Shown: positions 1 to 8,988, counted from the first letter of the stretch. The stretch is DNA of 64,000 bases from Sporosarcina psychrophila (GCF_001590685.1 NZ_CP014616.1:4463001-4527000), one strand, 5' to 3'. The notes: generated from the letters alone by a model not told the origin. Translations and numbers: made by a program.

Positions 1-399
1 CCCATATGTTGTGAGGATGAATTTCAGAAACGCCTTATCAATCTTCTCTTTACAACCTTCACCAATATCATTCCTCGTTTTCCCATGGAATTGTACTCTT
101 CGCTTTAATACACGGTACAAACAGACACGGAGAGGGAGCTCCAAATAAATAACGGTATCTGCATATGGCTCTCGTATATCGAATGTCCCTGAATAATTCC
201 CCTCAACTATCCATTGCTCATTTTGGACAACTTGTTGCTGAGCAGCTGAAAATTCTTGAACCGAAGCTTCCACCCAATTCGGTTTCCAATACAATCAATC
301 TAAATGCGTTACTTCGATTCCGGTCAATTCGCCTAATCGACGTGCAAATGTTGATTTTCCAGCACCCGCTGACACCCCGATGACCATAATTTTATTCAT
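1..399 (-). pseudogene. P-loop nucleotide kinase (topology-modulation/adenylate-kinase-like), in-frame stop, cut by window edge
   Basis: The minus strand starts with ATG at 397-399 behind a GAGGAG ribosome site at about 409-416. It encodes MNKIMVIGVSAGAGKSTFARRL, with a Walker A motif (GVSAGAGKST) near residue 8. The rest (KPNWVE, WIVEGNYSGT, RVLKRRVQFHGKTRND) is typical of the small P-loop kinases annotated as DNA topology modulation or adenylate-kinase-like proteins. The codon between HLD and LYWKPNW, where relatives usually have Arg or Lys, is TGA at 295-297. A single CGA-to-TGA change would explain it. The frame is otherwise open to the window edge, so this is a recent nonsense mutation or a sequencing error. 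The C-terminus lies outside the window. Confidence 0.75.
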
Positions 400-1003
400 T
401 CCGTAACTCCTCCTCATTGTCTGGGACTTGGTGAATTCCCTCCTACATATAAACTTCCATCCCCATGACCAAATAACCCAAAATATGTATTTAAACCGCT
501 CAAAATCATTATACAGTATATATAGCTGAACTATTCCAAATTTACATCAACCCGAAAAAGACGAACGATGGGTATTGAATTTTACCTAATGATAGGATAT
601 ATTCTAACTAAAGCAATGAAATCATATAAAATATAATGAAATATTTATATTTATTCACAAAACCCGAACAATGAACTTGATTCACTTTGGTTATCATAAC
701 GATTTAATTATACTATTATTAAATTGTGTCCATATTTCGAATCATTTTATCCATTCCCATATTTCAAGATTTGCGACATCATTAGGGATTATCTTTGTTT
801 TACTTATGGTAAACGACTACTCAAGTGGTAGAAATATTGATACTACCTACTAGTCACGCAAATGGCAATCATTTTAAAATAGAAAAACCACGGTTTTCTT
901 CTTCACCCCATCGCTCTACTATGCTAAAGTAGTAAAACACTAAATTTTGATAGACGAGATAAAACTCTCACGAAAGCTGCTTTCTATTTTGAGGAGGAAG
1001 ATC
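400..1003. other. intergenic region without a convincing gene
   Basis: This AT-rich stretch separates two divergent genes. A 60-codon open frame at 671-853 has no ribosome site and no recognisable protein. Two short inverted repeats could be operators for the efflux pump: CTAC/GTAG arms at 817-831 and CTACT/AGTAG arms at 916-932. A small hairpin (AGAAAAACC/GGTTTTCT) lies near 882-900. I see nothing else. Confidence 0.5.
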
Positions 1004-2449
1004 ATGACCACAAGCTATCAAGGTACGAATAAAATGATTACAGGAATCGTGTTTGGTGTCATAACGTTTTGGCTTTTCGCGCAATCCATGGTCAATGTTG
1101 TTCCCGCAATCCAATCGGATCTAGGAATTTCACTGGGTGTACTTAATATTGCAATCAGTTTGACCGCTTTATTCTCAGGTATTTTCGTCGTGGCAGCAGG
1201 CGGGCTTGCTGATAAATTTGGTCGCAAGAAAATGACCTATTTCGGACTCATATTAAGTATCATTGGCTCACTATGCCTCGTATTTACGAATGGGGCCGCG
1301 CTGTTAATTATCGGACGGATCATCCAAGGATTATCGGCTGCTTGTATTATGCCAGCAACGATTGCATTGATGAGAACGTACTATGAAGGGGCTGAAAGGC
1401 AACGTGCACTTAGTTATTGGTCTATCGGGTCTTGGGGTGGTTCGGGTGTTTGTTCATTTGCAGGAGGAGCTATCGCAACTTCTATGGGTTGGAGATGGAT
1501 CTTTGTTTTCTCAATTATTTTCGCCATCTTGGCTATGATTTTGATCAAAGATACCCCCGAAAGCAAAGTTGAACAGCAAGGCTCTTCCCGTTTCGACTTT
1601 ACCGGCTTAGTTGTATTTGTTTTAACGATGATTGCATTAAATGTGGTTATTACGCGCGGTGCAGATTTCGGATGGACAAGCCCGATCACATTAAGTTTAA
1701 TTGTCGCTACGCTAGTTGGAATGCTATTCTTCATCAAAATAGAAATAGGTAAATTACATGCTTTGATTGATTTTAAATTATTTAAAAACAAACCGTATAC
1801 GGGTGCTACCATCTCCAACTTCTTATTAAACGCGGTTGCTGGTACGCTCGTTGTAGCAAATACATATGTGCAAGTCGGAAGAGGCTTCACGGCGTTTCAA
1901 TCAGGTATGCTATCAATTGGCTATTTAGTGGCAGTCCTTGTCATGATCCGTGTCGGTGAAAAAGTACTGCAACGAACCGGTGCTAGATTACCAATGATGG
2001 CAGGCTCTATCTTGGCGGCAATCGGCATCGGGTTAATGGCTTTGACATTTTTACCGGACACAGCTTATATCATCGTTGTCTTTTTCGGATTTATCCTGTT
2101 CGGTGTAGGACTTGGGCTGTATGCAACACCGTCCACTGACACAGCTGTATCAAGTGCCCCTGAAGATAAAGTCGGTTCAGCGTCAGGTATTTACAAAATG
2201 GCGAGTTCTCTCGGCAGCTCCTTTGGCGTTGCCATATCTGCCACCGTGTACGGTACAATGACGATGACGGGCAATATTGAAAAGGCAGCCTCTGCCGGAA
2301 TTATTACCAACGTTATATTCGCAGTACTTGCGTTAATAGCAATCATGTTTTTGGTCCCTAAAGCGAGACAAGATGCTCCAAAACAAGTAGTCAGCAGACA
2401 AAATGAAAAATTTACAAATCCCGTTAATAATAGCGGTAGAATAGGATAG
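1004..2449 (+). CDS. norB: NorB-like 14-TM multidrug efflux MFS transporter
   Basis: A 481-residue drug:H+ antiporter of the DHA2 type in the cytoplasmic membrane. The start at 1004 (MTTSYQGTNK) is chosen because GAGGAGG sits at 991-997; the upstream extension to 947 has no ribosome site. The sequence closely follows Staphylococcus NorB as I know it: FWLFAQSxVNVVP, GGLADKFGRKK (the MFS loop 2-3 motif), GLSAACIMPAT, RQRALSYWSIGSWGGSGVCSF and GLGLYATPSTDTA. NorB-type pumps export quinolones and dyes; the substrate here is not shown. Transcription ends at the hairpin at 2469-2510. Family call is sure, substrate range is inferred. Confidence 0.85.
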   Translation: MTTSYQGTNKMITGIVFGVITFWLFAQSMVNVVPAIQSDLGISLGVLNIAISLTALFSGIFVVAAGGLADKFGRKKMTYFGLILSIIGSLCLVFTNGAALLIIGRIIQGLSAACIMPATIALMRTYYEGAERQRALSYWSIGSWGGSGVCSFAGGAIATSMGWRWIFVFSIIFAILAMILIKDTPESKVEQQGSSRFDFTGLVVFVLTMIALNVVITRGADFGWTSPITLSLIVATLVGMLFFIKIEIGKLHALIDFKLFKNKPYTGATISNFLLNAVAGTLVVANTYVQVGRGFTAFQSGMLSIGYLVAVLVMIRVGEKVLQRTGARLPMMAGSILAAIGIGLMALTFLPDTAYIIVVFFGFILFGVGLGLYATPSTDTAVSSAPEDKVGSASGIYKMASSLGSSFGVAISATVYGTMTMTGNIEKAASAGIITNVIFAVLALIAIMFLVPKARQDAPKQVVSRQNEKFTNPVNNSGRIG

Positions 2450-2468
2450 TATTTATATTAATACGCAT

Positions 2469-2510
2469 AAAAACAGCCTTAAATCATAATCGATTTAAGG
2501 CTGTTTTATA
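2469..2510. terminator. bidirectional Rho-independent terminator
   Basis: The arms AACAGCCTTAAATC and GATTTAAGGCTGTT flank a short AT loop, with A and T runs outside. It lies between convergent norB and the iron operon and probably serves both. A near-identical hairpin occurs at 6304-6346. Confidence 0.85.
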
Positions 2511-2561
2511 AATTACTGTGTTTATTTCATAATTGTCTTGGTGACCGTCATCCACTAAAAT

Positions 2562-2894
2562 TCAAACCTCCTGCTTTGCAGGTTTGTGCTGAATTGCCAC
2601 TTGAAAGGTAGTCAGTTGTGAACTTATGATTGGATTATCCGCTGATTTTTGTTCATTTTTCTTATCATGCGTTTTTTGAGATGCTCTGCTACCCAACCAT
2701 TCATCAAAAAACTTTCTTTCTTCCCATGTAGTGCAGATTTTCAACTCATCATATTCCGGACTATTTTCTTTTTTCAATACTTCCATTAAAACAAATCCCT
2801 CAAATGTATGAACAGATTTCGGTGTTTGAAAACGTGCAAGAACCTCTTCTACGTTTCCTTTTTTGATACGGATTGTATTTACTGCTTTCATCAT
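2562..2894 (-). CDS. isdG: IsdG/HmoA-type haem-degrading monooxygenase
   Basis: A 110-residue cytoplasmic enzyme of the ABM fold that would cleave imported haem and release iron. It begins MMKAVNTIRIKKGNVEEVL and carries the family triad at the expected places: Asn6, Trp66 (FFDEWLGSR) and His76 (KTHDKK), matching Asn/Trp/His of staphylococcal IsdG shifted by one. Length matches the family. It is the last gene of the Fur-controlled operon and its ATG overlaps the upstream ankyrin gene by 4 nt, so translation is coupled. Its presence suggests that the neighbouring ABC importer may handle haem, though the importer sequence alone does not prove this. Confidence 0.85.
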   Translation of the reverse strand: MMKAVNTIRIKKGNVEEVLARFQTPKSVHTFEGFVLMEVLKKENSPEYDELKICTTWEERKFFDEWLGSRASQKTHDKKNEQKSADNPIISSQLTTFQVAIQHKPAKQEV

Positions 2895-3304
2895 AATTCA
2901 ACTTCCTCCCTCAGTGTTAAAGACTCTAGATACTGATATACAGTCCGTGCCGGTTCTCCACCCATTTGCGCATGTCGAAGCAGTGCAATACCATGCGGAC
3001 CTGGAGCCGCAATGACATTAGGCTGTATAGCAACAATTGCTTTCACGATACTTAGTTCGCCAAGCATCGCTGCCGCGAAGATATCCATTCGTGCACCACG
3101 TTCGAGTAGCCATTCTGCAATTTCACGATTACCTGTATGGGCTGCTGCCCCAAGCCCACTTTCCCAATCGTCACCTCCCCAGTTCGTAATGGAATGAAGA
3201 AGCGCTGGCTCTTGCTTTACTAATCTCTTTACCTCTTCAAAATCTCCATGTGCAGCAATAATAAACGCCCTTACCAACTCATTGCTAAGTGGCCCTTTTC
3301 TCAT
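2891..3304 (-). CDS. ankyrin-repeat protein in iron operon
   Basis: A 137-residue cytoplasmic protein of about three to four ankyrin repeats, visible as AFIIAAHGDFEEVKRLVKQEPALLHS, GLGAAAHTGNREIAEWLLERGA and AAMLGELSIVKAIVAIQP. Ankyrin repeats bind other proteins; no catalytic motif is seen. It overlaps the ATPase gene upstream by 4 nt and the haem oxygenase gene downstream by 4 nt, so it belongs to the iron operon. It might pass haem or contact the oxygenase or ATPase, but this is only inference from position. Confidence 0.8.
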   Translation of the reverse strand: MRKGPLSNELVRAFIIAAHGDFEEVKRLVKQEPALLHSITNWGGDDWESGLGAAAHTGNREIAEWLLERGARMDIFAAAMLGELSIVKAIVAIQPNVIAAPGPHGIALLRHAQMGGEPARTVYQYLESLTLREEVEL

Positions 3305-4086
3305 ATAACTTCTTCCTTTCGTAACCTTATTGGTGTGAAAAATGGTTTTCCGTTGTCCTTATAGATATCTGCATCTATTTCAAAAATAGATTGAAACATT
3401 TCCCTACATAACACGCATTGCGGAATACCATCGTACTGAACCTTCCCATCCTTTAAAACGACAAGGCGATCACTATAACGTGCTGCTTGGTTGATGTCAT
3501 GCAAGACCATTACAACAGTCATGCCAAACTTTGTATTTAACTCTTCGACAAGCTCCATCACTTCTAATTGGTGTGATATATCAAGAAATGTTGTTGGTTC
3601 ATCTAACAGTAAAATCTTTGGGCGCTGGGCAACAGCCAGTGCAATCCACGCCCGTTGCCTTTCTCCACCAGAAAGTGATTGTAACGTCCGGTTTTTAAAT
3701 CGAGTTAACCTGGTAACCTCCATCGCCCATTGAACGATTTCATCATCTTCTTTTGTCAACTTACCGTAAGCCCCCCGATGTGGATACCTTCCAAATTCGA
3801 TGAGTTCGCCTACCGTCAAATCGAGTTGATGATCTTGCATTTGTGGTAGCATGGCAAGTTTTTTTGCGACATCCAGACTTTTCATTGAACCAATCATTTG
3901 TCCATCTAGGATTACTTCACCACTTTTCGGAGTTATAAGACGTGAAACAAGTCGGAGCAATGTCGATTTACCAGACCCATTTGGACCTATTAAGCTGACG
4001 ATTTCACCTTCCTTTATGTGTAAGTCAATCGCTTGTAACTGAAAGGAAGGAGAATGTTCGAATGCGACATCTTTAGTTAGAAGCAA
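3301..4086 (-). CDS. iron-siderophore/haem ABC transporter ATPase (FecE/FhuC type)
   Basis: A 261-residue ATPase that powers the importer. It shows Walker A GPNGSGKST at residues 34-42, Q-loop, signature LSGGERQR, Walker B LLLDEPTTFLD and the H-loop HDINQA. The pattern (RLVSRLITPKSGEVILDG, GRYPHRGAYG, YSDRLVVLKDG) is that of FecE/FhuC/HmuV proteins serving FecCD permeases. It overlaps the permease gene by 14 nt and the ankyrin gene by 4 nt. Substrate (siderophore, haem or cobalamin) cannot be read from the ATPase; the Fur boxes upstream make iron the best guess. Confidence 0.9.
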   Translation of the reverse strand: MLLTKDVAFEHSPSFQLQAIDLHIKEGEIVSLIGPNGSGKSTLLRLVSRLITPKSGEVILDGQMIGSMKSLDVAKKLAMLPQMQDHQLDLTVGELIEFGRYPHRGAYGKLTKEDDEIVQWAMEVTRLTRFKNRTLQSLSGGERQRAWIALAVAQRPKILLLDEPTTFLDISHQLEVMELVEELNTKFGMTVVMVLHDINQAARYSDRLVVLKDGKVQYDGIPQCVLCREMFQSIFEIDADIYKDNGKPFFTPIRLRKEEVI

Positions 4087-5107
4087 ATGAGTCCCTCCTT
4101 CTCTGAATCATATATAAGAAAAATGGGCCGCCTAAGAATGCCAACAAAATCCCAACTGGCAACTCGATTGGATTAAAAGCACTCCGTGCAACTGTATCAG
4201 CCAATACAACGAGCAACCCTCCGCCAAGTGCGGATGCAGGCAGTAAATAGCGATAATCTCCACCAATCATAATTCTTAATATATGTGGCACAACAAGCCC
4301 AACAAAGCCTATTAAACCGGCTACACTTACAGCTATTCCCGCAAGAAGTGTACTAAGAACAATTAGGAAAAAACGACTTTTTTCAACATTGTGGCCAAGC
4401 AGTTTTGCAACTTCATCACCAAGTCTTAAAATGCGAATATGCCTGATTGCAAACAAAGATAATACAAGCGCTCCAACAGCGTAATAAATAATCATTTCGA
4501 ATTGAATCCACCCCACGCCCCCAATGCCACCGGCTAGCCATGGAAGAACTGATTGCACGCGGTCACTATATAACAGCATGAGTGCACTCATGAACGCACC
4601 AATTACGGCATTAATGGCTACACCGACTAATATAATACGTACAGGTGAAGTGCCACCTTTCCAAGAGAATGCATAAATAATGAGCGCAGTGATGAGAGCC
4701 CCTATAAAAGCCGCTAAAGGCAAGAATAGGATATACGCCGGAAAGATAATCATAATAGTCGTTGCGGCGAGACCAGCTCCAGACGACACCCCTATAATTC
4801 CCGGATCAGCTAGTGGATTTTTCATTACGCCTTGTAAAATAGCACCAGATACCGCGAGACACATTCCGACAATCATTCCGATTAAAACCCGTGGGAAACG
4901 TAACTCCCATATAATTCGTCTAGCCAATGAATCATCTGAGTGAAAAAGACCACCCCAAACTTCACTGAATGTAAATGAAACAGGTCCAATCATTAAACTT
5001 ACCGTACACGCAAGTACAAGAAGGATACTAAAAGAGATAACTACAATTGTTCGTTTTTTTGCGAGTGGATGAACATTTTTAGATACTTGAACTTCTACCG
5101 CTTCCAT
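4073..5107 (-). CDS. FecCD-family iron-complex ABC permease
   Basis: A 344-residue inner-membrane permease with about ten transmembrane segments. Family landmarks include ELRFPRVLIGMIVGMCLAVSGAILQ near the N-terminus, NPLADPGIIGVSSGAG, LPWLAGGIGGVGW and GLIGFVGLVVPHILR, the segment that contacts the ATPase. A single permease gene implies a homodimer, as in BtuC, HmuU and IsdF-type systems, unlike FecC/FecD pairs. It starts 2 nt after the lipoprotein stop, so it is co-transcribed. It begins MEAVEVQVSKNVHPLAKKR, a short cytoplasmic lead. Confidence 0.9.
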   Translation of the reverse strand: MEAVEVQVSKNVHPLAKKRTIVVISFSILLVLACTVSLMIGPVSFTFSEVWGGLFHSDDSLARRIIWELRFPRVLIGMIVGMCLAVSGAILQGVMKNPLADPGIIGVSSGAGLAATTIMIIFPAYILFLPLAAFIGALITALIIYAFSWKGGTSPVRIILVGVAINAVIGAFMSALMLLYSDRVQSVLPWLAGGIGGVGWIQFEMIIYYAVGALVLSLFAIRHIRILRLGDEVAKLLGHNVEKSRFFLIVLSTLLAGIAVSVAGLIGFVGLVVPHILRIMIGGDYRYLLPASALGGGLLVVLADTVARSAFNPIELPVGILLAFLGGPFFLYMIQRRRDSFASN

Positions 5108-5108
5108 T

Positions 5109-6077
5109 TTATTTAACCGCCGCTAGATTTTCCTTCATCAACTCAAGTGCTTCTACTACTTTTGTACCTGGGTTTGAACCAAATAAATGTGAAGGTAAAA
5201 TAAATACATTGCCATTTTTTACTGCATCAAGATTTTTCCAAGCTGCATTCTTTTCCATTTCACTTTCAAAAGCCGCTTTTACCCCTTCTGGATCGCCATG
5301 TGTAATCAGCATCACAACTTTTGGATTTCTTTCGATAATCTTTTCAACACTTAAACTCGCATACTGCGGATAATTCTCTTCTTGTGGAAAATCGGATGCA
5401 ATATTTTCTCCACCCGCTTTTTCCAATAAATCACCTGTAAGAGAGTTTGGAAGAGCCGCTAGATACGTACCTGGCGCACCATATACCAATAGTGTTTTCA
5501 CTGGATCAGAATTGGTTTTTTCGCTATTTTCTACTTCTTCCGTAATCGTTTTATTCATACTTTCAGCTTCTGTTTCTTTTTGAAATAGTTGTCCATATAG
5601 ACGAATCGTTTCTTGAATATCAGCGATTGAATTTGCTTTAGTGTAAATAACCTTCGTTCCTTGTCGTTCTATATTTTCAGCATGTTGCTTGAAACTCATT
5701 GCTGCGGCTAAAACAGTTGGATGAACTTCCGCTAATTTCTCAAAGTTTGGCTGATGTGGATTACCGATTTCCGTAATACTTTCTACTTCTTTTGAAACAG
5801 GTCCACTTGCCGTTGGACGGCCAGTCACATTAGCACCTAATGCTAGTAAAATATCTAAGTCTCCTGAATTTAAAACTGCAATAGATTCTGGAGCACTTTC
5901 AAACGTTATATTTTCACCCGATGCATCTGTCACTTCAATAGCTGACGTGACCTCTTCTTTTTTCTCCTTATCTTTTGGTTCCTCTTCTTTCACTGCTGCT
6001 TTACCATTCTCCGTACCACATGCTGCTAAAACGAGTAACAACAGTACAGATAATAAAAGTAATGATACCTTCTTCAT
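5109..6077 (-). CDS. iron-complex-binding lipoprotein of ABC importer
   Basis: A 322-residue substrate-binding protein, class III (BtuF/FhuD/IsdE-like). The chosen start MKKVSLLLLS at 6077 has GGGAG eight bases upstream; a TTG 15 nt earlier overlaps that site and is unlikely. A lipobox (LAAC, Cys20) anchors it outside the membrane. A Lys/Glu-rich linker follows, then the two lobes: SIAVLNSGDLDILLALGA, GNPHQPNFEKLAEVHPTV and, late, LITHGDPEGV and NGNVFILPSHLFGSNPG. It is the first gene of the operon and lies directly behind two Fur boxes. Ligand could be a siderophore or haem; the IsdG-type gene in the operon favours haem. Confidence 0.85.
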   Translation of the reverse strand: MKKVSLLLLSVLLLLVLAACGTENGKAAVKEEEPKDKEKKEEVTSAIEVTDASGENITFESAPESIAVLNSGDLDILLALGANVTGRPTASGPVSKEVESITEIGNPHQPNFEKLAEVHPTVLAAAMSFKQHAENIERQGTKVIYTKANSIADIQETIRLYGQLFQKETEAESMNKTITEEVENSEKTNSDPVKTLLVYGAPGTYLAALPNSLTGDLLEKAGGENIASDFPQEENYPQYASLSVEKIIERNPKVVMLITHGDPEGVKAAFESEMEKNAAWKNLDAVKNGNVFILPSHLFGSNPGTKVVEALELMKENLAAVK

Positions 6078-6099
6078 TTTCCACACTCCCAATTAATAA

Positions 6100-6145
6100 T
6101 GATAATCATTCTCAGTGGTTTCCATTCTACTGATAACAATTCTCA
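6100..6145 (-). promoter_or_regulatory. two Fur boxes upstream of iron operon
   Basis: Two 7-1-7 Fur sites lie just before the lipoprotein gene: TGATAATCATTCTCA at 6100-6114 and TGATAACAATTCTCA at 6131-6145. Each differs from the Bacillus consensus TGATAATNATTATCA at one or two bases. Their pairing and position predict strong repression of the five-gene operon by Fur with iron. Confidence 0.85.
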
Positions 6146-6303
6146 CTGTCAATGAATTATTTGAAAATAAAAAAACCAATCTAAGAGTTTCCCCCTAAAT
6201 TGGCTCATTCATCATATTGAGTTTGATGGTTCTTTTAATTTAACTTTAATATTAAATTTCCCATATTTATTTAGGTGAATTTCACGGCTTTGATTAAAGT
6301 GAA

Positions 6304-6346
6304 TAAAAACAGCCTTAAATCAATAACCGATTTAAGACTGTTTTAT
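6304..6346. terminator. Rho-independent terminator, near copy of the one at 2469-2510
   Basis: Arms AACAGCCTTAAATC and GATTTAAGACTGTT around a short loop, with flanking A and T runs. It ends the minus-strand GMC dehydrogenase operon. The duplicated unit also seems to include a downstream 20-mer found at 2531-2550 and 6388-6407 with two differences. Confidence 0.8.
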
Positions 6347-6408
6347 TAATTTTTGAAACAATAATAATCATCGTACTTGTTACAAACAATTATCTTGATG
6401 ACCGTCAC

Positions 6409-8133
6409 CTATACAAGTGATCCGCCCTGTTTTAGGAACTTTTGAATTCCTTCTGCCGCTCTATATGATAGAGCGCCAAGTGTACCAGTTGGATTGAAAG
6501 AACTGTTATGAGGGAATGCAGAAGCCCCCGCCACAAAAACGTTCTCGGCATCCCACATTTGCAAGTACGAGTTAACGGCTGAAGTTTCACGGTCAGCACC
6601 CATAATTACTCCGCCTGTATTATGCGTATTTGTATCTTTGTTTACATTGAATTCACCTTGTTCATCAGCGGTATCAATGATGTCAGCCCCCATTGCTTCT
6701 GCTACTGAACGTGTCACTTTCGACATATATTTCACCAATTCGCGATCTTGTTCTGTGTAATCATATGTCATGCGAAGTAACGGCATACCGTATGCATCTT
6801 TATAATCAGGGTCAAGATCAAGATAGTTATTTTGATGAGGCATACTCGCACCTTGTGAAGCAACCTTCAAGTAGCTGTTCGCATATTTGATCGATTGTTT
6901 CTTGAATTCAGGCCCCCAAGTAGGCGTGCCGCTTGGTACAACATTGTTTGCAATTGGACGTGCACCATATTGGAACATACGGATTCCAGCACCATGAATA
7001 AAGTTCTCGTTCGAATGGTCAAAGTTATCGCCAACAAATTCAGGAATCTCCATGCCTAATGCCCCTGCTCCTGCATACAGATTGAATTCTTTATCTTCAA
7101 AGAATGCCATTGAAGAACCAGTACTTACTTGATAGCAATAGTTTTTCCCGATTGAACCTTTTCCAGTTTTCGGATTATAAGGTTGTCCGAGACCAGAATT
7201 GAGCAAAAGTCGTGCATTGTTAAATACATAACTTGCAACAACTACAACATCTGCCGGTTGTTCAAACTCTTCCCCAGTAATCGTATCCACGTAAACAACG
7301 CCTGTTGCTTTTTTTCCATCTTTTAAAATACGTACTACATTTGAGTGTGTGCGTAGGTCAAGTTTTCCTGTCTCTCTTGCAACAGGAATAACCGTTACGG
7401 CTGGATCCGCTTTCGCACCATACTCACAACCGAAGTTCTCACAATAAGCACAATATTGACAGGCCGCACGTGAAATACCATCTGGATTTTCGTAGAACTC
7501 CGACAAATTCCCAGAAGGAACCATATAAGGTGTATAGCCTAACTTTTTCGTTGCCTCCTCGAAGACTTTTAAAACAGGAGTTTTCAACATTGGACCTGTC
7601 GGATATGGATTCGAACGTTTTCCGTAAGCTTCCACTGTTTCGCCGGAAATACCCGCCATTTTTTCAAATGTATCGTAATAAGGCTCTATTTCGTCATATG
7701 TTATACCCCAGTCTTGGATGGGCATATCCGATTTAATTTTCCCTTTACCGTACCTTTTCTCTGTTAAAGTTTTGATTTCAAAGTCATATGGAAGGAAACG
7801 ATAAGTTTGACCATTCCAGTGACTTCCCGCTCCACCAACTCCATCACCAACGATGAATGATCCATAATAACGCATTGGAAGTGCACGCATCTCAAGATTA
7901 TTACGATGTGTAATCGTTTCTTTCGATAAGTCTTGCATTAGCTCCGTCCGATGTTGATAACGCAGTTCATCATGCCCCATTAAGTAATCTGCAGTTGATC
8001 GATCTTTTCCACGTTCTAGTCCCACGACTTGAATTCCTGCTTTTGTTAGTTCGGCTGCAATAATACCGCCAGCCCAGCCCATACCTACAATAACGACAGG
8101 TACTTTAGGTAATTTTGTACTCATTGTTGTCAT
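6409..8133 (-). CDS. GMC-type flavoprotein dehydrogenase, large subunit (module 1)
   Basis: A 574-residue FAD oxidoreductase of the gluconate 2-dehydrogenase/FAD-sugar dehydrogenase group. The FAD-binding GMGWAGG lies at residues 17-23 with the acidic strand end Glu40. GDGVGGAGSHWNG (about 97-108) is a GMC signature. Cys225, Cys228, Cys231 and Cys236 (CQYCAYC...GC) match the iron-sulfur motif of FAD-glucose and fructose dehydrogenases. The C-terminus holds HNTGG and FPHNSSFNPTGT with the catalytic His/Asn region. It has no signal peptide and lies 16 nt after the Tat-signal subunit gene, so it probably crosses the membrane folded as a passenger of that subunit. The alcohol or sugar substrate is unknown. 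Confidence 0.88.
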   Translation of the reverse strand: MTTMSTKLPKVPVVIVGMGWAGGIIAAELTKAGIQVVGLERGKDRSTADYLMGHDELRYQHRTELMQDLSKETITHRNNLEMRALPMRYYGSFIVGDGVGGAGSHWNGQTYRFLPYDFEIKTLTEKRYGKGKIKSDMPIQDWGITYDEIEPYYDTFEKMAGISGETVEAYGKRSNPYPTGPMLKTPVLKVFEEATKKLGYTPYMVPSGNLSEFYENPDGISRAACQYCAYCENFGCEYGAKADPAVTVIPVARETGKLDLRTHSNVVRILKDGKKATGVVYVDTITGEEFEQPADVVVVASYVFNNARLLLNSGLGQPYNPKTGKGSIGKNYCYQVSTGSSMAFFEDKEFNLYAGAGALGMEIPEFVGDNFDHSNENFIHGAGIRMFQYGARPIANNVVPSGTPTWGPEFKKQSIKYANSYLKVASQGASMPHQNNYLDLDPDYKDAYGMPLLRMTYDYTEQDRELVKYMSKVTRSVAEAMGADIIDTADEQGEFNVNKDTNTHNTGGVIMGADRETSAVNSYLQMWDAENVFVAGASAFPHNSSFNPTGTLGALSYRAAEGIQKFLKQGGSLV

Positions 8134-8149
8134 TCATTCCTTCCTATAA

Positions 8150-8908
8150 TCAATGTCCCATGTGGCTGTTTAAGCCTTGCGGTTCTAGTACGACGAAGTT
8201 TTCACTTTGAATTTCTTGGAGGTAAGTCATCCGTGAGCCAGGATATTTCCTCATTTTCCAACCAAGCATCTCTTTGTTACCGCCATATAATGGATCGGCA
8301 TACACACCTTCCATCGTTAATGAACGTAATAAGTTAAAGAACTCAGTGGAAGAAACACCTTTATAAACAGTCGTTTTCCCTTCACTAAAATCGGTTAATA
8401 CAGCATCTTGTTCCGCTATTTCCAATTCAGTAAATTTCTTTTCAAATTGTTTAACACTGTAGGTATTCAATGCTAGTAAACCTGCCGGGAACAAGTCTTT
8501 ACGAAGCATTTTTGTTTGTCCGCCTTGTGTTGGTTCCGGTGTATGGAATGCCCCTAAGCGATAATCCTTCACGTTTAGTCCCCATGGGCTCGCAAGTTGA
8601 TGGTCAATATAGATGGCAGCATTTAATTCTTTTGCTCCTGGGCCATTTTCATCTTCTGGGAAAATCCGTTCGCTTGCTGCTTGTGTTAATTGATATTGTT
8701 CGGTTGTAAAGAATATTAATGCAACGTTCGGATTTGCAGTAGGAGTATGTGCTTGTTTTACCGGTGCAGGTGTTTTAGGTTCGTTCCCTAACAAACTCCC
8801 CAATGCGCCACCCAGTACTACACCACCTACCGTCAATCCTGAATTTTTTAAAAACGTACGCCTTGAAGAACGTTTATCTACAAATGAATTCTTTTCTTGC
8901 TTCGACAT
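8150..8908 (-). CDS. gluconate 2-dehydrogenase subunit 3 family protein with Tat signal (module 1)
   Basis: A 252-residue small subunit. Its N-terminus has a twin-arginine signal (SSRRTFLKNSGLTVGG, residues 14-29) followed by a Gly/Leu hydrophobic stretch, so it is exported folded by the Tat system. The rest (QLTQAASERIFPEDENGPGA, IDHQLASPWG, LRSLTMEGVYADPLYGGN, GWKMRKYPG) is typical of the subunit-3 family. It should bring the FAD subunit encoded downstream across the membrane and hold it there. A GGAGG site precedes the start. The usual third partner, a cytochrome c, is not encoded nearby. Confidence 0.88.
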   Translation of the reverse strand: MSKQEKNSFVDKRSSRRTFLKNSGLTVGGVVLGGALGSLLGNEPKTPAPVKQAHTPTANPNVALIFFTTEQYQLTQAASERIFPEDENGPGAKELNAAIYIDHQLASPWGLNVKDYRLGAFHTPEPTQGGQTKMLRKDLFPAGLLALNTYSVKQFEKKFTELEIAEQDAVLTDFSEGKTTVYKGVSSTEFFNLLRSLTMEGVYADPLYGGNKEMLGWKMRKYPGSRMTYLQEIQSENFVVLEPQGLNSHMGH

Positions 8909-8952
8909 GATAAAACCTCCAAATTCTAACTGTATTAATATAATCTAATTAT

Positions 8953-8964
8953 TTAGCTAGCTAA
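8953..8964. promoter_or_regulatory. palindrome upstream of module-1 dehydrogenase
   Basis: TTAGCTAGCTAA is a perfect 12-nt palindrome in the 80-nt gap before the subunit-3 gene. It sits where a promoter would lie and could bind a MarR-like dimer. No regulator gene is adjacent. Confidence 0.35.
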
Positions 8965-8988
8965 GTATCAGACAATAACAAAAACATT

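Noticed and set aside
671..853. 60-codon frame before norB
   Set aside because: No ribosome site and no recognisable sequence.
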